NCBI GenBank assembly: GCA_963573305.1
Contig: OY754339.1
Location: forward strand, 87,327,838 to 87,391,837
From: Pyrrhosoma nymphula
Lineage: Eukaryota > Arthropoda > Insecta > Odonata > Coenagrionidae
Length of the DNA: 64,000 nt
Direction: 5' to 3'
Within the stretch, counting starts at the first letter, position 1. The number at the start of each line of letters is the position of its first letter. The translations under genes were made by a program, and so were the position numbers. The notes below the pieces were generated by a model. The model had not been told where the DNA came from and did not search any database. It worked only from the letters and a program-made list of their open reading frames with translations. Positions 43,012 through 55,500 of the stretch are shown piece by piece.

Positions 43012-44094
43012 TATAAATTATTCTCGGGTTTCCAACCGAGTCAGGATTTTGGCTGCTGCCAACGTTTCGACGGAATACTCCTCCATCGTCTTCACAGCAA
43101 TGATTTGAAGGACATTTTGTCGACGTTTATACACCCGTCTAATCGGGTGGGCATTGTTGTCTCCTTTTTTCCGTTACTTTTCAAATTAACTGTTTCTATT
43201 CCCTGCTTAGGATGTACATGCCCAGAGTCCCAATTTAAGGGATTATTTTTCAGCCTGATTTCAATGGCCTCTTTTAGTAGACGCTCCCAATACCAGTTGG
43301 CTTTCGAGACCAGTTGAGCATCATCAAAGGATATGATACGGTCTTCAAAAAGTCTATGTTCAGCCAAGGTAGATTTCTCCCGGTGGAGGTCTCTATCGTG
43401 CGTTCTGTCTCCGCGATGTATATTTTGCCGCACTGACATGGAATACGGCAAACTCCCCATGTCTTGAGTCCCAATTTGGCCTTGACTCGCACCAAATCGC
43501 CACGCAGTTTTTCCGGTGGTTTTTGAATTGTTTGTATATTCCATTTGGCCAGGATCGTAGACATTTTTCCCGTGACGGTGGAAATACATGGCAGGAAAGC
43601 TCTGGAAATGGGTTTTTTCTCCTTGCGAGACATTTCAAGAGTGAGAAAACTTAGAATGTGGCATTTTTCGCGACCGTGAATGGTTATATTCAGGGCCAGC
43701 GAAATTTCTCTCTCCGTATACCAATTTTGGCGGAAAGGGTGGAAGGTCTCCCGGAGATATTTAATTTCCATGGTTAGGCTTTCCTTGTCTGCTCCAGTGT
43801 TTGCACGAGGGTAAAAATGAAAGCTCTTTTTTGTGACGGGTGGTGGTGACTAGGGCCATTTAGGTACAAGTCCGTGACACAAATCAGTTTTCGATACACT
43901 CGGTGACCCAAAGTACCGTCCCCCTTCCGTTGGTTTAAAATATCGAGGTAAGGTACGCTACTGTTTTTCTCCACCTCCATCGTAAATTGAATGCACGGAT
44001 ATTGTTTATTACGAAGACGATGGAGGAGTATTCCGTCGAAACGTTGACAACAACCTAAATCCTTACTCGGTTAGAAACCCGGGAACAATTTATA
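43012..44094 (-). mobile_element. Penelope-like element flanked by ~82-bp inverted terminal sequence
   Basis: The coding part (minus) is 5'-truncated within the reverse transcriptase thumb and is flanked by inverted copies of one sequence: 43012-43093 and 44013-44094. Both contain GATGGAGGAGTATTCCGTCG followed by AAACGTTG, and end near AATTTATAC. About nine mismatches separate the copies. Inverted pseudo-LTR pieces are a known peculiarity of Penelope-like elements. The stem GAC/GTC before GAAACG is hammerhead-like. Confidence 0.8.
43092..43980 (-). pseudogene. Penelope-like reverse transcriptase C-terminus and GIY-YIG endonuclease, broken
   Basis: From the minus-strand end at 43980: MEVEKNSSVPYLDILNQRK then TLGHRVYRK and HHHPSQKRA (reverse transcriptase thumb), a shift near 43790 into DKESLTMEIKYLRETF, then the linker and the GIY-YIG domain with GVCRIPCQCGKIYIAETERT, another shift near 43390, and STLAEHRL, NWYWERLLKEAIEIRLKNNP and a C-terminal tail to 43092. 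These are Penelope-specific blocks, with the nuclease fused C-terminal to the reverse transcriptase. Upstream of 43980 an IQFT segment continues the frame to the terminal repeat. Plus-strand frame 43105-43317 is antisense. Confidence 0.85.
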
Positions 44095-46262
44095 CATTTA
44101 ATTCGCCGAGAAAGAACAAAATCTTATATTTTACGCAGGTTTACAAAAATTTTCAACGCCAAAGATGCTATATCTTGAAAGTTATAAATTATTGAATGAA
44201 AGCATACAAAAAAGGCGAAGTCATTTAAATTTCTTCCAGCCGCTGGGATGGGGTTTTATTAAATGTCCTCTGCGCTTGAGGGGTTAAGTATTTATCTGGT
44301 AAACCTACCAATTTTGAAATTGACGTTTTCAGGCAAAGCGTAGTGGTAATTCATTTTGATAATCAAGGGTAATCTGTCGTCACTTTCCACAGGAACTACT
44401 GTATGAAATAATACGCGTTTCGGCGTTTTCACGTCTTGTTTATGGAGATACTCTATCCTTATAAATTACTATAGTTTGTCTAATAAATCCTTTGGAAAAT
44501 TATGACTAAGTCTTCTTCATTACCTGCAAAGTTTGTTTGTTCAAAATCAATTTTCTGCCCAAGTGTGCCAGAAAAGTATTAATAGGAAAACTTTTTCTAC
44601 TCGAAAAAATGTTTTCTCTCGTCTGTCAATGGCGTTATCATGATAAATAGTTTCTTTCTTTACATTTTTTCTTTTGTATCTTATTTTGCAGTTAAATGTT
44701 AATTTTAATTATTTTAATGGATCGTTATAACAATTGAAAGCCTCAGTGGCAATGCTGCACCATTATTATACTCAGTGGTTATTGAATTAAGTTGAAATAA
44801 TTATTGATGAATCTGGCTATAACAAGGGAACAAACTGACTTTCTCGAGGAACGTGAGACTTAAAAAATACTGCTTGGTGCTAATGGCGATAAGGGACTTG
44901 GTCATCTACGTCTGACGGCAAGAGTTAAACAACATGAAATGAAGAGACTCTCCTGCTTCAATACTGAATTGACGTTCACCTAGCATAAACGAAAGGACTA
45001 GACGTATGCTTTGCTGCTACTGTTTATCTATTACTATATTATAAATAAATGTCACAATTTCCATAATTACTCTCGATCGTTCAATCCAATCAATTATTAA
45101 AGGAGTTTCACATGGCCGGAAAACAATCTTTATTATGATAAAGGCTAAAGCCAAATTTCAAATTAATTGTAAAATAATATGTGACACCCACGCTATTAAA
45201 AAACAACGCTTATATTCATGTGTACCAAGACGTAAAAAATAATGTTTTCAATAATAACTGACAGGCGCTGGATTAAGGAAAAGCTCCCACCCTTATTTTC
45301 CGAGTGATGAAAAGATTATTTTTTACTTTTTAGTACACTTGAATATAAGCGTAGTTTAAAAAAAGTATTTTTTTACATGTTATTATTTTTTACTTTTTAG
45401 TCTTTATATTAATTGTGCAGCGGTTCTTTGAAATTTATGTTATTAGCGTTTCTTCTCTCTAATGAAATCTAACTTCTACTAGCGGCATCTATTGGCAAAA
45501 GACTTTGTTCCAGATCAAATGTAAACCATTTAATTTTTGTATATTAACATGGTAATTAGTGAATTTAAGACTGATTTATGTGTTGCCATTGAGATTAAGT
45601 AGGTGTGCCAAATTTCAGCTCGATTGAACTTTAGGAAGTTGGTTAGATTTCGATTACAAGATTCCATCCAGACAAACTAACAAACAGGGCAAGTTACAAT
45701 AAGCATGGTAAAAAAAATAATTTTTGTTTAGTTTTCTGCTAGTCAAATTAAAAAAAACATCTCTATTATTTAAAATTACTCATTTATTTAGCATACCTAT
45801 CCATTACCGTTGAAAATAAAGTGCTCATGTGGAAATGAAACAGGCCTAAACAGGCGGAGATCGTCAAATGTTGCTGCGAGAGCTCGTTGCGAGGATGAGG
45901 AGTGGAGACAGCTTTTGCAGCGGAATTGTTTGTTTGTTTGGAGGGAGCTCGTTGAAGTAGTCGAGGTCGTTGGCGTGAGATTGAGTGAGCATGCGTGGTA
46001 GGAGGTATGGGGAGGGGGAAAGAGAAGGAGGAGGGGTCGCGCAACCCCTCAACTCCCCCCCCCTCCCCATTCCCTCTCCGTTCCTATGCGACCGACAGCC
46101 GGTGAACTTGCGGTGATCCTCCGCACTCCAAAGAGAATGTTACTTAGATGAGTGGCGACGTGTTCTGCCTCGACTTGGCGTCGACTGGGGACGATAAGGG
46201 GACACGGACGGGCGATCCTTAAGGGTTCCACGACCGTTCCCCACGCCTACCCGATGGGGTAT
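44095..46262. other. No recognised gene
   Basis: AT-rich, then a GC-richer part from 45830 to 46260 with GTCGACTGGGGACGATAAGG and a C-rich run near 46040-46075. Short overlapping frames on both strands (45784-46231) lack motifs. TTATTTTTTACTTTTTAGT occurs twice near 45313 and 45383. Confidence 0.4.
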
Positions 46263-46970
46263 GGGGTCATTCAAGTATTACGTGAGACGTTTGAGGGGAG
46301 GGAGGGGGTTAAGTTTTCCTTGCGTTGTCTTATGTAGGGGAGTGAGGAGGTCCGGGACAATCTTACGTAAGGTTATAGTAATCACTTCTGAGATCGATCA
46401 TATTTTTCATTATTGTCGGACAACAAAATTTTCTTTGTTGTATTTCCGCGGCGGCACAGGGCGGTACGCTTGAATTGAAGCTAAATTACAGAAAAACGTA
46501 GGAACATTTCTTTGCGATTTCATTTTATGTGAATCGCGAAATCTCGAAAGCCGATATTGATATCGGGCTAAAAAATCATATTTCTAAATTTATGTATTAT
46601 AATGTAAAAAATAAAAGGACCGGAGGGATTAAGTTGAATTTTTGCACACTTGGACAGGGATTCGGCCATAAGTATATCATTTTCTATGTGCATGTTTCTA
46701 AAAGTAATGACAACTATCGTAAGATGGGTTCATGAAATCTTACGTTGTCTTTCATGGGAGAGGGGAGAGGTTAAAAAGCGGCCAAAATCGCCTTACTGAA
46801 AGAATTTTTTTCTTTCGACAATAATGAAAAATATGATCGATCTCAGAAGTGACTATAACCTTACGTAAGATTTTCTCGGACCTCCTAACTCCCCTACGTA
46901 AGACAACACAAGGAAAACTTAACCCTCCTCCCCTCCCCCCCAAACGTCTCACGTAATATTGAATGGCCTC
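46263..46970. mobile_element. 708-bp MITE with ~165-bp inverted repeats
   Basis: The left arm (46263 to about 46430) begins GGGGTCATTCAAGTATTACG and contains GATCGATCATATTTTTCATT. The right arm is its complement with small indels and ends CGTAATATTGAATGGCCTC. TAT is present on both sides (46260-46262 and 46971-46973). The superfamily is uncertain. Internal frame 46529-46735 has no known motif and may be chance. Confidence 0.8.
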
Positions 46971-46973
46971 TAT

Positions 46974-47487
46974 TGTTCAACTACTTGAATCCGTATCGAT
47001 AAACAGTTAAATACCTCGTGGTTCAAATGAAAGAATTTAAAACATTGTATAGAGCCATTAGAGAACGGTGTACTAAAAGGGGAAAGGTCAAAATCTTTTG
47101 AAAATTTTATGCGACCGGTCTATTTCCAAAAATGCAACATAATTTACGGTACTATACTACTAGAAATTTATAGCTTTGAAGTATGTCCGCTTAACGAAAA
47201 ATTCGAAAGACTATTATTGATTACTGAAATGAACTCTTGAAAAGGGGTCAGCTGGAGAATCAAATAGTGCAAGAAAACAGGACTAAATGATTAGTGAAAA
47301 TATGAATGTGAATAGCACCATGGTAAATGATAAAAAAGTGCAATTATAATGGTGTGGAGATGTACAAAGGATTGGAAATGAAGGACTCCCAAAACAAATT
47401 TCGTGCGGCACTCAAAAGGAAGACGAGGAAGAGGTAGGTCGGTCTAGGAAAAGTTGGATAGAATATTGAACTGGGACGAATATTGCA
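46974..47487. other. No recognised feature
   Basis: AT-rich DNA. Confidence 0.4.
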
Positions 47488-47545
47488 TGCCTGCTTTGGA
47501 ATCACCCCGTGCCACACGCTCTGGATTTGGCTTGCACGGCACTTC
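47488..47545 (+). repeat. LINE 3' end fragment
   Basis: CTTTGGAATCACCCCGTGCC followed by ACACGCTCTG and TTGGCTTGCACGGCACTTCG matches 14563-14620. The GTAGAT tail is lost. Confidence 0.5.
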
Positions 47546-48845
47546 GGGGATATCACTGAGGGAGCCTAGTAATCTAGTCAATGTCAGAATTTTACTCGGC
47601 ATTCGTGGACCTTTATTGTAGCCTTAATTTTGCTTTCCTCCTTCGTATTTGCGGGGAAAATCATCCAAAGATTGACCGATAAGCCCAGTTACACCTTGAT
47701 CTTTGTCATATCAGTTTTGTTACTCAACGGTAAAATGTTCTTCTAACTTACCCAATTAATCAACTCATTATTAGATGTTCCGATATACTTGCTCAATGTT
47801 TTTTTCATCGCGGGAGTGAATTGAAGAATATTTTTAACCTCTCTTGTTTGGATTCTCAATAATGTAAAATTGCATCTTTCTTTGACATTCTTATTGCATT
47901 TTTTACTTAGGGGATATAATTTTACTTCACAGCTTTGTTGCAAGAGAACCCTTCGACTAATTAATCAGATTATCGTCATGTCTGATAACAATTTATTGCT
48001 TATGCCTTCAGATTCAGTCTGGGAACAATGGTCCGACATATGTGAATAAAATGCAAGGCTCGTGAGAGTCAACCTCTATGAAGAAAAATGCTAAACTGCG
48101 TGAGAATTTTTTCATTTTGGATCCCAGGATTTTTTTAATGAATAATCATTATTGTTTTTCCTGTTTGTGTTGAACATACATCCTTATATATTTTCCATAA
48201 TAATAATTCATTGCTGTTGACGGAAACAAGACAAAGATAAGGTTTAGTCCAATTGTAAGTTAATGAGTAAATTATTCCAACTGCTCAACCAACCGCACGT
48301 CAACATTCGCTTTACAAAGAGTTCGTGGAAGTTGTTGCTACTAATGAAAGACGCAAAGAAAGACGCTTCCAAATCGTTTATCACGTTCTTCATGAGCGCA
48401 CTTTTTCCCTTGGAGTTATCCATGCAATGAATAGATTGACTTCGAATCAAAATCTTGTATTTAACTATTTGAGATACCAATCGAAAAAAAATCGACTAAT
48501 AATTTGACTACACATTACCTACCACGTGAAATATTCACGAAATTATAGCTGACTGATCATTTCAAATTTCATTGATCTTCTGATGGAAACAATTGTAACC
48601 AAACGCCGTTTGAAGTAGTGACAATGGCTGTAATTGACACCACGTTTTCAATGCGAGTGGTAAATTTTAAATGAAAGCGTTCTGACTCGATATGAGCCGT
48701 TGAATGTCAAAGAGAATAAAAAAACGAAGTGGGAGGGAACGAGCTTTTGCGACACGTGTCGACTTAAAAAATGACGGGAATTGCAAAGCCAAGGCAGGCT
48801 CTTGATTCCACAAACCTGATTATAACACCACCAAACCACAGTCTT
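47546..48845. other. No recognised feature
   Basis: AT-rich DNA with short chance frames on both strands. Confidence 0.4.
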
Positions 48846-49060
48846 TAGGCTCAGGCTCACTTGGTGCTAAGCCTTACAGTTCACATATTCTGGGTTTGAG
48901 GGACCAGTGCTTGCTGCGGTTTACCCAAAAGGGTTCTGGCACCCAGAAAATCACGCTGATCAGGTTTACCAAGTTGCTGTTCATTACCCGGAACCCGTAG
49001 TCCCCCGGATTGTAGTCAACTCCCTACCCACATGGTCGAACACGCCACAAAAAAAGTTGT
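48846..49060 (+). repeat. SINE-like repeat (family G), copy 2
   Basis: A tRNA-like stretch with a B-box-like TGGGTTTGAGGGACC (about 48892-48906) leads into the body shared with 42060-42170 (GCGGTTTAC, then GGCACCCAGAAAATCA). A further ~90 bp (GTTCATTACCCGGAACCCG, CCCCCGGATTGTAGTC) has no partner here. The small frame 48907-49104 lies inside and is not a gene. Confidence 0.5.
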
Positions 49061-50780
49061 GTGCTCCTAAAGACACTCAGTACTTTAAAATAGGTCCGCA
49101 GTGATATGTATTTACCGTGGGAGATTATCGTAAAACAGATGATTTTAGATCTGTGGAAGATATAGTCAATTAGTTCTATTTAAATTAATGGAGAAGATGG
49201 TGGTAAAAAAAAGCTAGCGAGAGCAAACCCTTAGTTACGTTTGTACGAAGTGTGATTCTGTCTAGATCAGTACCAATGAATCGGTTAGGGACCTACGTAA
49301 CGCTGAAAAATCTGGAAAATCCGTGATTTCATTCCAAACGGGTCCTTTAGCATGGCAAGACAAGAAACTAGCTGTGCCGACAGTTCATTCCTCTGGAAAA
49401 CTCACCCAATTCATCACAGGTTATGGATGGATGTAGGTGATTGAAGGAAGTGACACTTACACCCTGGCGATTCAAAAGCATTTTTTATACTATTACCTCT
49501 TGCAGATCTTTTTATTTATTGAACGCATCTTTGAATCTCTTCATATCTGGAGTTGATAGCTCAGAATATTTTCATAAGTTCGGCAAACTCTGCTGCCACG
49601 TTATGCCCAGTCCACGCTCGCTTCAAGCTTGAAATGTAACCTTCAAATACAGCTAACCGCATGCATTTTAAGGTATTCGACCTTCCTCAAATAACGTGGC
49701 GCCAAAGCGATTCATCAGGTTTGTCTTTCGTCGCCAAAGTGAAAATCGTCGATGCCCGACTTAAAACTACAAACTTTTGTGTTTAAAGATTGTTGTCCAG
49801 TAGTTGGAGTGCCGCAGGCCAATGTGGTGGACGGCTGAGGTTACATTCACAGTATATGCTCTTGAAATAGCTTTAAAATGACAGAGAAGTAGTTTTTGAT
49901 GCTCCAAACGTGTCAACGAACGCAATCACGTGTGCTGCATAATTAATTTTTACCATAATTAAGATTTTGGCGGAAAGCATTTAAAACTGAATGCGTTGGC
50001 TTTGCAAACGAAGCAGTAGCAATCGTCCTAAAAGCAGACATAGTCAATGTCAATCCCGCTGAAGATTAGCTTGAAAAAAACTACTATTTGACACATGAAG
50101 TTGGCAATCAACAGTGGACCAGGCATTAAAGTGGTAGGTAAGCCACCATTACTCGGGTGGAGTGACGGAAAGGCAGAAAAATGAAATACGGCAAATGAAA
50201 ATGGAGAATAATTGACTTTTATTCTGTTTAATAAATAGAGAGGAGTGTTGTTTACTATTGAAACCATTACCAAACTTATAAAGCGTCTCTTCAACGTAGG
50301 AATTTAAATTTCGTAATGGAGATAGCGGCTAAACATATGAATTTTGTTTTGGCTATTATTGTTTTCGTAGAGCATTACATGCATCTGGAAAAATCCCCGA
50401 ATTTCCTTTATTGACTCAAATAAAGTGTAGATCGAAAAAAATAAACAAGCTTTTTCTCAAACTCATAAGCCATATGCTAAATTTGCATAGCAACCGTCAA
50501 ACATATTGCAATTCAACACAGATATTTTATATTTGGTGAACATTAGACACGCTCTCTAGATATTAGCATATAAACGGTGAAATAACTTTTTAAAAACTGT
50601 AAAACATTTACTAATTACGTAAATTATATCTATACGAATTATATGTGCATGACTGGGTATCTTTCCCATCAATTTTGCGGGTTATTATCTGTAATTAATA
50701 TTAATCATCAAGTAATCTACTTGATAATGATTGCGGCGACATGTAGATGACTCTTAAAGTTGTTGGAATGCATGTAGGCT
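49061..50780. other. No recognised feature
   Basis: AT-rich. A small hairpin ATCAAGTA-ATC-TACTTGAT lies at about 50707-50725. Confidence 0.4.
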
Positions 50781-50784
50781 GATT

Positions 50785-51530
50785 ACGGTGGTAGGTACAT
50801 ACGTGCAATGGGGGTGGAAACAGGGCATGGGGAGGGGGCGACAGTGGTTCATAGGTGGGAAAGGGAAGAAGCACTTTTGTGCCGCGGTTTGGCGTCTAGG
50901 GGATGGAAGGGGGGAGAAAACCACATCCTCTTCGTCCGAGCCATCTGTTCGCCATCATCAGCGACATCGGCTGAATGGACTCGGTGGAGTGCAGTGGTTT
51001 TTCGGGCACGCCGGACGAGCTAGAGACACCGGAGAACCCTCTTTGCGGTAATGACCGTAAACGCCACCACTGTCCTGCGGAGACTGCTGTAACTAGGACG
51101 GTAACAAAAGACGGGCGTAAACTCCCTCACCCCCTCCGCCACCTCCCCCAACTCCCGTCGTCAACAACCAAGGTGTATAGACAGCAGAGACCTCTTATAA
51201 TACGTTTTTAGCGCGAGAGCCATTTCCTCTCTTCTGAGAGCGGGAGACCGCAAGACGAGAATCGGGTGTCCGTCCATTGGGCGGCGCGAGTGTCCTCTGG
51301 CGTCGGGGGTTGGCATTAACGAGAGGAAGGGACGTTTAAGCACTTTTTAGGGAGTTAGTGCACACGCAAGCTTAGACGGGGGGAACGGTCGTTTTCGATC
51401 CGTGCCGCGGTTTGGCCGGCGTCGTCCGGTTTTGGATGACTCGGCCCAGACCGCCCTTAGTCGAGAGACGTCGTCTGCGGTTCCTGCGAGGCCTTCATTT
51501 CGTCGTCGGGAGCGAAATCGATATTAATTG
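50785..51530. other. GC- and CpG-rich island without a defined gene
   Basis: From about 50800 the sequence is G-rich, and from about 50960 to 51520 it is CpG-rich (GGCGTCGTCCGG, GAGACGTCGTCTGCGG, TTTCGTCGTCGGGAGCG). Frames at 50788-51051, 50808-51023 and 50975-51211 overlap and lack motifs. Like 31200-31790 it may be a promoter or first exon, or a GC-rich repeat. No evidence decides. Confidence 0.35.
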
Positions 51531-51728
51531 TGCTGCCCTTGATGAGTTCCTGTGTTAGCGCAAAGAGACTGTCGACCAAGGATATGCACACCTACATAAA
51601 TGGTAACAAAATCAACAGTATAAAAGGGAAAGCCAAGCGCTTTGTTAACCCCTTCAATAGTAACGGGATACATTTTTCCCAGCGAATATTTCTGCTGTTC
51701 ATTATTGATCAACGCAGTTATTATAATG

Positions 51729-51862
51729 GCAGTCTACCGGTTAAGGTAGGTTTAAATGGAGGAGAGTGAAAGTCCTGTAGATTTTTACGGGCGCTGACCT
51801 CTATCTACCTACCCAATTTCTTTCTTCGCCTACGTCCTGCCTACCTTCAACCCATCCATCAG
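51729..51862 (-). repeat. 3' end of the 6879-10010 LINE family, minus strand
   Basis: On the minus strand a GGTAGGCAGGACGTAGGCGA segment, a TAGGTAGATAGAGGTC segment and ACTTTCACTC then AACCGGTAGACTGCC align with 9870-9996 of the full-length LINE. Only the last part of the coding sequence and the UTR survive. Confidence 0.6.
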
Positions 51863-52181
51863 TGTACAGAACATGGTACAGCCTTATTTCCTAAATAGTG
51901 CTTCTAATGAAGATTTAATAAGAGGCAAAGGCTCAAAAATTCCCTCAAGATGTGTTTCAAACATTCTCTGCCAAGTTGCGAATGTGCGTAAGGCTTTCTT
52001 AAAAATAACTTTCATCGTATCCTATGTCTGCACTTCATGTTTCATGTGCCTCACAGTGCCAGTAACAGTGGCTATTATATAATGGTCTTTTTTCAAGTTG
52101 AAACTGATTAAAACATATCTTATGTTAGAAGCACGATGAGTCAAGAGCGCCTTTTCTAAGCTAATTGACATTTTTTGCATA

Positions 52182-52562
52182 CATTCATTCATTAGAGTAA
52201 TCTACTTGTTAAAGGTAGGCTATGATGAAAGTCAGACGAAATCCTACCGATTTTTATAAGTTCAGGGACCTATCTACCTCTAGTATTTCTTTCTTCATGT
52301 CAACGTCAGTCCTACCTTTTTTACCCCGTCCATAAAACCTATTTTCTTCCATCCCTCTATCACGGCCTTCAGCATCCCTTCGCCCCTCACTACATCCTCC
52401 ATCCACCTACTCTGCCTCCTCTTAATCTCCCTCCACAAGTTTACTCTCCTCACCCACTTAAAAAAACACTTCCTTGTTCATCTTCCTATTCGTCCACCGC
52501 ACCTTCTCCATTCTCCTTCACACCCACATCTAGAACGACTCAAGCCTATTCTCGTCTTCTTT
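52182..52562 (-). pseudogene. 5'-truncated copy of the 6879-10010 LINE family, minus strand
   Basis: The minus strand shows EDENRLESF, RRMEKVRWTN, GRGKKGRTDVDMKKEILEVD in shifting frames and then the family's 3' UTR and GAATGAATG tail (plus-strand ATTCATTCATT at 52184). It corresponds to about 9609-10010 of the full-length copy. Stops and a short deletion are present. Confidence 0.8.
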
Positions 52563-54399
52563 GCAGCGAAAGTTCGCAGAAAATTAATTTGTCATTCCAC
52601 GCATGCAAATAAATATTTAGGTTATCTTCAAAGGGATATAAACATCTACGAACAAACATCAGGCTTGGAAAAACTATTAACGTGATATTGAAGAAAATTA
52701 AATGAAGTGAAATTTGTTGAATTTCAACATTGTTGAAAGAAGTGTTTCTTGGTATTATTCTTCTCAATGTTTTAATTCACGGGCCGATGTTTAACACATC
52801 ATCATCAGAGTTGAAATCCTGTTATAAATACACATGACATTTATTTTATTGGAGAGGACGTGGAGGAGGTGTGGAAGGGAAAATTTAGGTTAAATCCTTC
52901 ACTATGCCAGTATGCACTAAGGAGAGCAAATTATTGTAAGGTCTCACTTGAAATCCGCTAGAGGATCTAAATTTTTACGCTGAAGTTAGCAGCAAAAATT
53001 CAGATCTTATGTATTTCAGGTTGACATGGGGTTTATTATTTCACCTCCGCACGACAATTTTAGTACAAAAAATGGCGAAAAAATAAGAGGGATGCATTTT
53101 TTGATGGATGGTGCTTCTCTTCCCACGATTCCATTAATCATTGCAACAGAAGAGAGAGTGAGACAAATACACCAACCATACTTAATTTTAGTCCTTCCCC
53201 TTGTATATATACCTGCTGGTGTGTACATTTCGTTCTCAATGCTTATATTCCACCTTAAGACACCAATGTATTGCTCTTCAATTTGAGAGTTATTCTTATT
53301 GGATTTTCAAAGTAAATATTTGAAAAAAAAACTTGTTCCTACTCGTGTAAATGGATGTACAGACCTATATTTGAATGAGTTTTACAAGGAATACGCCAAG
53401 AGGTAGGTACTTTGATACTAAAATTCGTAAAGAAGTTTTCTATCTGCTGACGAAGAAGCTGGGAGAGTAGTTATACCGAGTCCGCCAGTTGCAAGTAATA
53501 GTCAAGTCAGTCAAAAAGTAATTTATTCCAACATTTGCAACAAGGTACAGGAAACAGAAGAGGATAACGTAACATAACAAGAATAACAAAGAAAGAGATA
53601 AAAATGCAAATGTGGACCCTGATGTAGGCTTTCGCCTTTTCAGGGCAGGAATAACCTTCCACTGGAATGTTTTTCACTGGATAAATATGCGAGGAAGGCT
53701 TGACCTGGAATTTGCCCTAAGGACGACGGGAAACCCGCAAAAACCATCGTCAGGTTGTAACAAGTAACAAATGAAGATAACCATAATAAATAAATAAATA
53801 ATAACGGTTATAGACTCTGAAAAATTAACAATGGTGTGTATATATTCTTTGAAAGATAGTCTTACATGGTCTTTGGCTATAATTCACTAGGTTGGCACTA
53901 TGTTTGGGCGGGAGGGGTCACTGGAGAGACTGCGGCTTGGATCTTCTCTTTTTCTTCTTTGGGATGAGCGGGAGTCCCGGCGTGATGATCAACTGTTAGC
54001 ATCGCACCTCCTAATGTCCTTCCACAATTTTTCCTCTCTTTCATTGGTTGGTTGGTAAATTTGGGGAGGTGACCGAGAACTGAGGTCATTGTAGCTATGA
54101 AGGGTAGGGTGGTTTGGTAAGGGAAGGGTTATATTCAGATGTCGGAGGAAGGGTAGAGTGAAATCCAGCGTCGGCATTAGTCTACTCTCAACGAAAGCGC
54201 TTAGGGGTTCAAAGTTCATAACGTCCCATCCAACGGACTGAGCACTGAACTTGAAGTGCCCTCTACGAGACACTCGAGGGGGGATAGGTATTTCATCTAT
54301 TTATTTTTATTTTAAAAACGGCACCAAGGTTTAATAAATTGGTCTACAAGCAAACAAATAAATAGAATTTTTGACAAAATATACCCTAAACATTTAATA
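52563..54399. other. No recognised gene; one hammerhead-like end
   Basis: At 52784-52808 the minus strand has CTGATGA (52802-52808) then GATGT-GTTAA-ACATC, but GGCCC in place of GAAAC, so it is at most a decayed Penelope-type end. The stretch 54100-54240 shares GTCGGCATTAGTCTACT-type phrases with 56790-56890 (GTCGGCATTAGCCTACT), showing a dispersed repeat of unknown type. Confidence 0.4.
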
Positions 54400-54690
54400 C
54401 ATAACAGAAAAATAGAAAAATACGTAGGAAAGAAAGCTTGTGATTGGGATTAATGGACAAGGAGATGGGATAGAGGGAGTCAACTCGACAATATTATGTT
54501 TTCTGAGGACTGATTTGAAAACGGAGGGTGTGGAGAAGAGGTTAAGGGAGGGTAACTGCGAGGCTAGTGATTTGAAAGTTTTTAGGATACGGTAGAATAG
54601 GGAGCGTTGGGATATTGAGAGTCTGAATTTTGGAATGTCAATAACGGAGTTATTGAGTAGGGAACGAGGAGGAACATGAAGAGGAAAGAG
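54400..54690 (-). pseudogene. Probable LINE C-terminal fragment, minus strand
   Basis: The minus strand gives a PPRSLLNNSVIDIPKFRLS segment, then SQRSLFYRILKTFKSLASQL and STPSVFKSVLRKH. This resembles the basic, leucine-rich C-terminus of LINE proteins (compare the Asn-Ser-Leu-Pro region at 58476-58835), but the exact family is not clear. No copy is seen elsewhere in the window. Confidence 0.4.
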
Positions 54691-54949
54691 AGGAAGAAGG
54701 CAGTTGGTACGGAGTCACCACTTCCTGCCTCCTTCCAATTCCAGTTCCAGGGATGAGTAAGCCTTTAACGCTGCCACGGGCGCGAGCCCTCTTCAGCTGT
54801 TGAGTATGATTTATTTAATAGTATAAGCGAGAGGGAGGCATATTTAGGATGGGGACATGATCAGGGGCGTTTGAGCTGGAGTGCCGACTGGTGGAGAGGC
54901 AAGGGCATGACACGATTGAGGCAACTATCTAACTTTAAAATGACACTGG

Positions 54950-55316
54950 TTTTTTTTTACAATTAATACAGCTAGTATTATAATGTATTTTTTCTTTTCC
55001 CTTAATAATTTGGTTTATTTGGTATGTTTCATTATTTTTTCTCTCTTTCTATATAAATATAATAATTTGATATTTCTTTCTTTCTCTTTATTATTTTTTG
55101 GTTTATTTGGTACTATTTCTTTTTTTTTAATTTTATTTTTCTTTCCTTCTTTTTTTTCTTTCTTTCCTTTTTAAAAAAAAAATATATATATATATAAGTT
55201 AATATATATTTTTAAGTTTTTGTTAATTTTATTTTTCTTCCTTTTTTTCCTTTAAAAAAATATTTATTATTAAAATATTATTATTAAAAATAAATATAAG
55301 TTTATATACTGATCGA
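54950..55316. repeat. T-rich to AT-rich low-complexity tract
   Basis: Long pyrimidine runs (TTTCTTTCTTTCTCTTTATT, TTTTTTTTCTTTCTTTCC) pass into AATATATATATATATAAG. The frame 54983-55174 is a composition artefact. Confidence 0.75.
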
Positions 55317-55317
55317 A

Positions 55318-55500
55318 GGGTCCCGGGTTCAAATCCGGGGGTAGCCCTGAACAAAAAATCTTCCGAGTATGTGGTGGCCCAGGGAAAGGATCTGGCCCCC
55401 CTACCCTGAATGTGTGAAATTCACACGCCTGTGGCTAAGTCCGGGGTGAGCTCTCAACTATCCAAACCAACCTTCGGGTTGAAACACTGAGTGAACTGAA
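55318..55500 (+). repeat. SINE (family F), copy 1
   Basis: A B box GGGTTCAAATCCGGG (about 55324-55338) is followed by a body ending with CCAACCTTCGGGTTGAAACACTG. That end recurs on the minus strand at 61805-61895. The tRNA-like 5' end is lost or buried in the AT-rich tract upstream. Confidence 0.6.

Noticed and set aside
53600..53770. Possible Penelope terminus (CCTGACGATGG on the minus strand)
   Set aside because: The GAAAC box and a stem in the right place are missing, so the resemblance is too weak.
54983..55174. 63-codon hydrophobic plus-strand frame
   Set aside because: Lies in a T-rich low-complexity tract. The Phe/Leu runs follow from composition.
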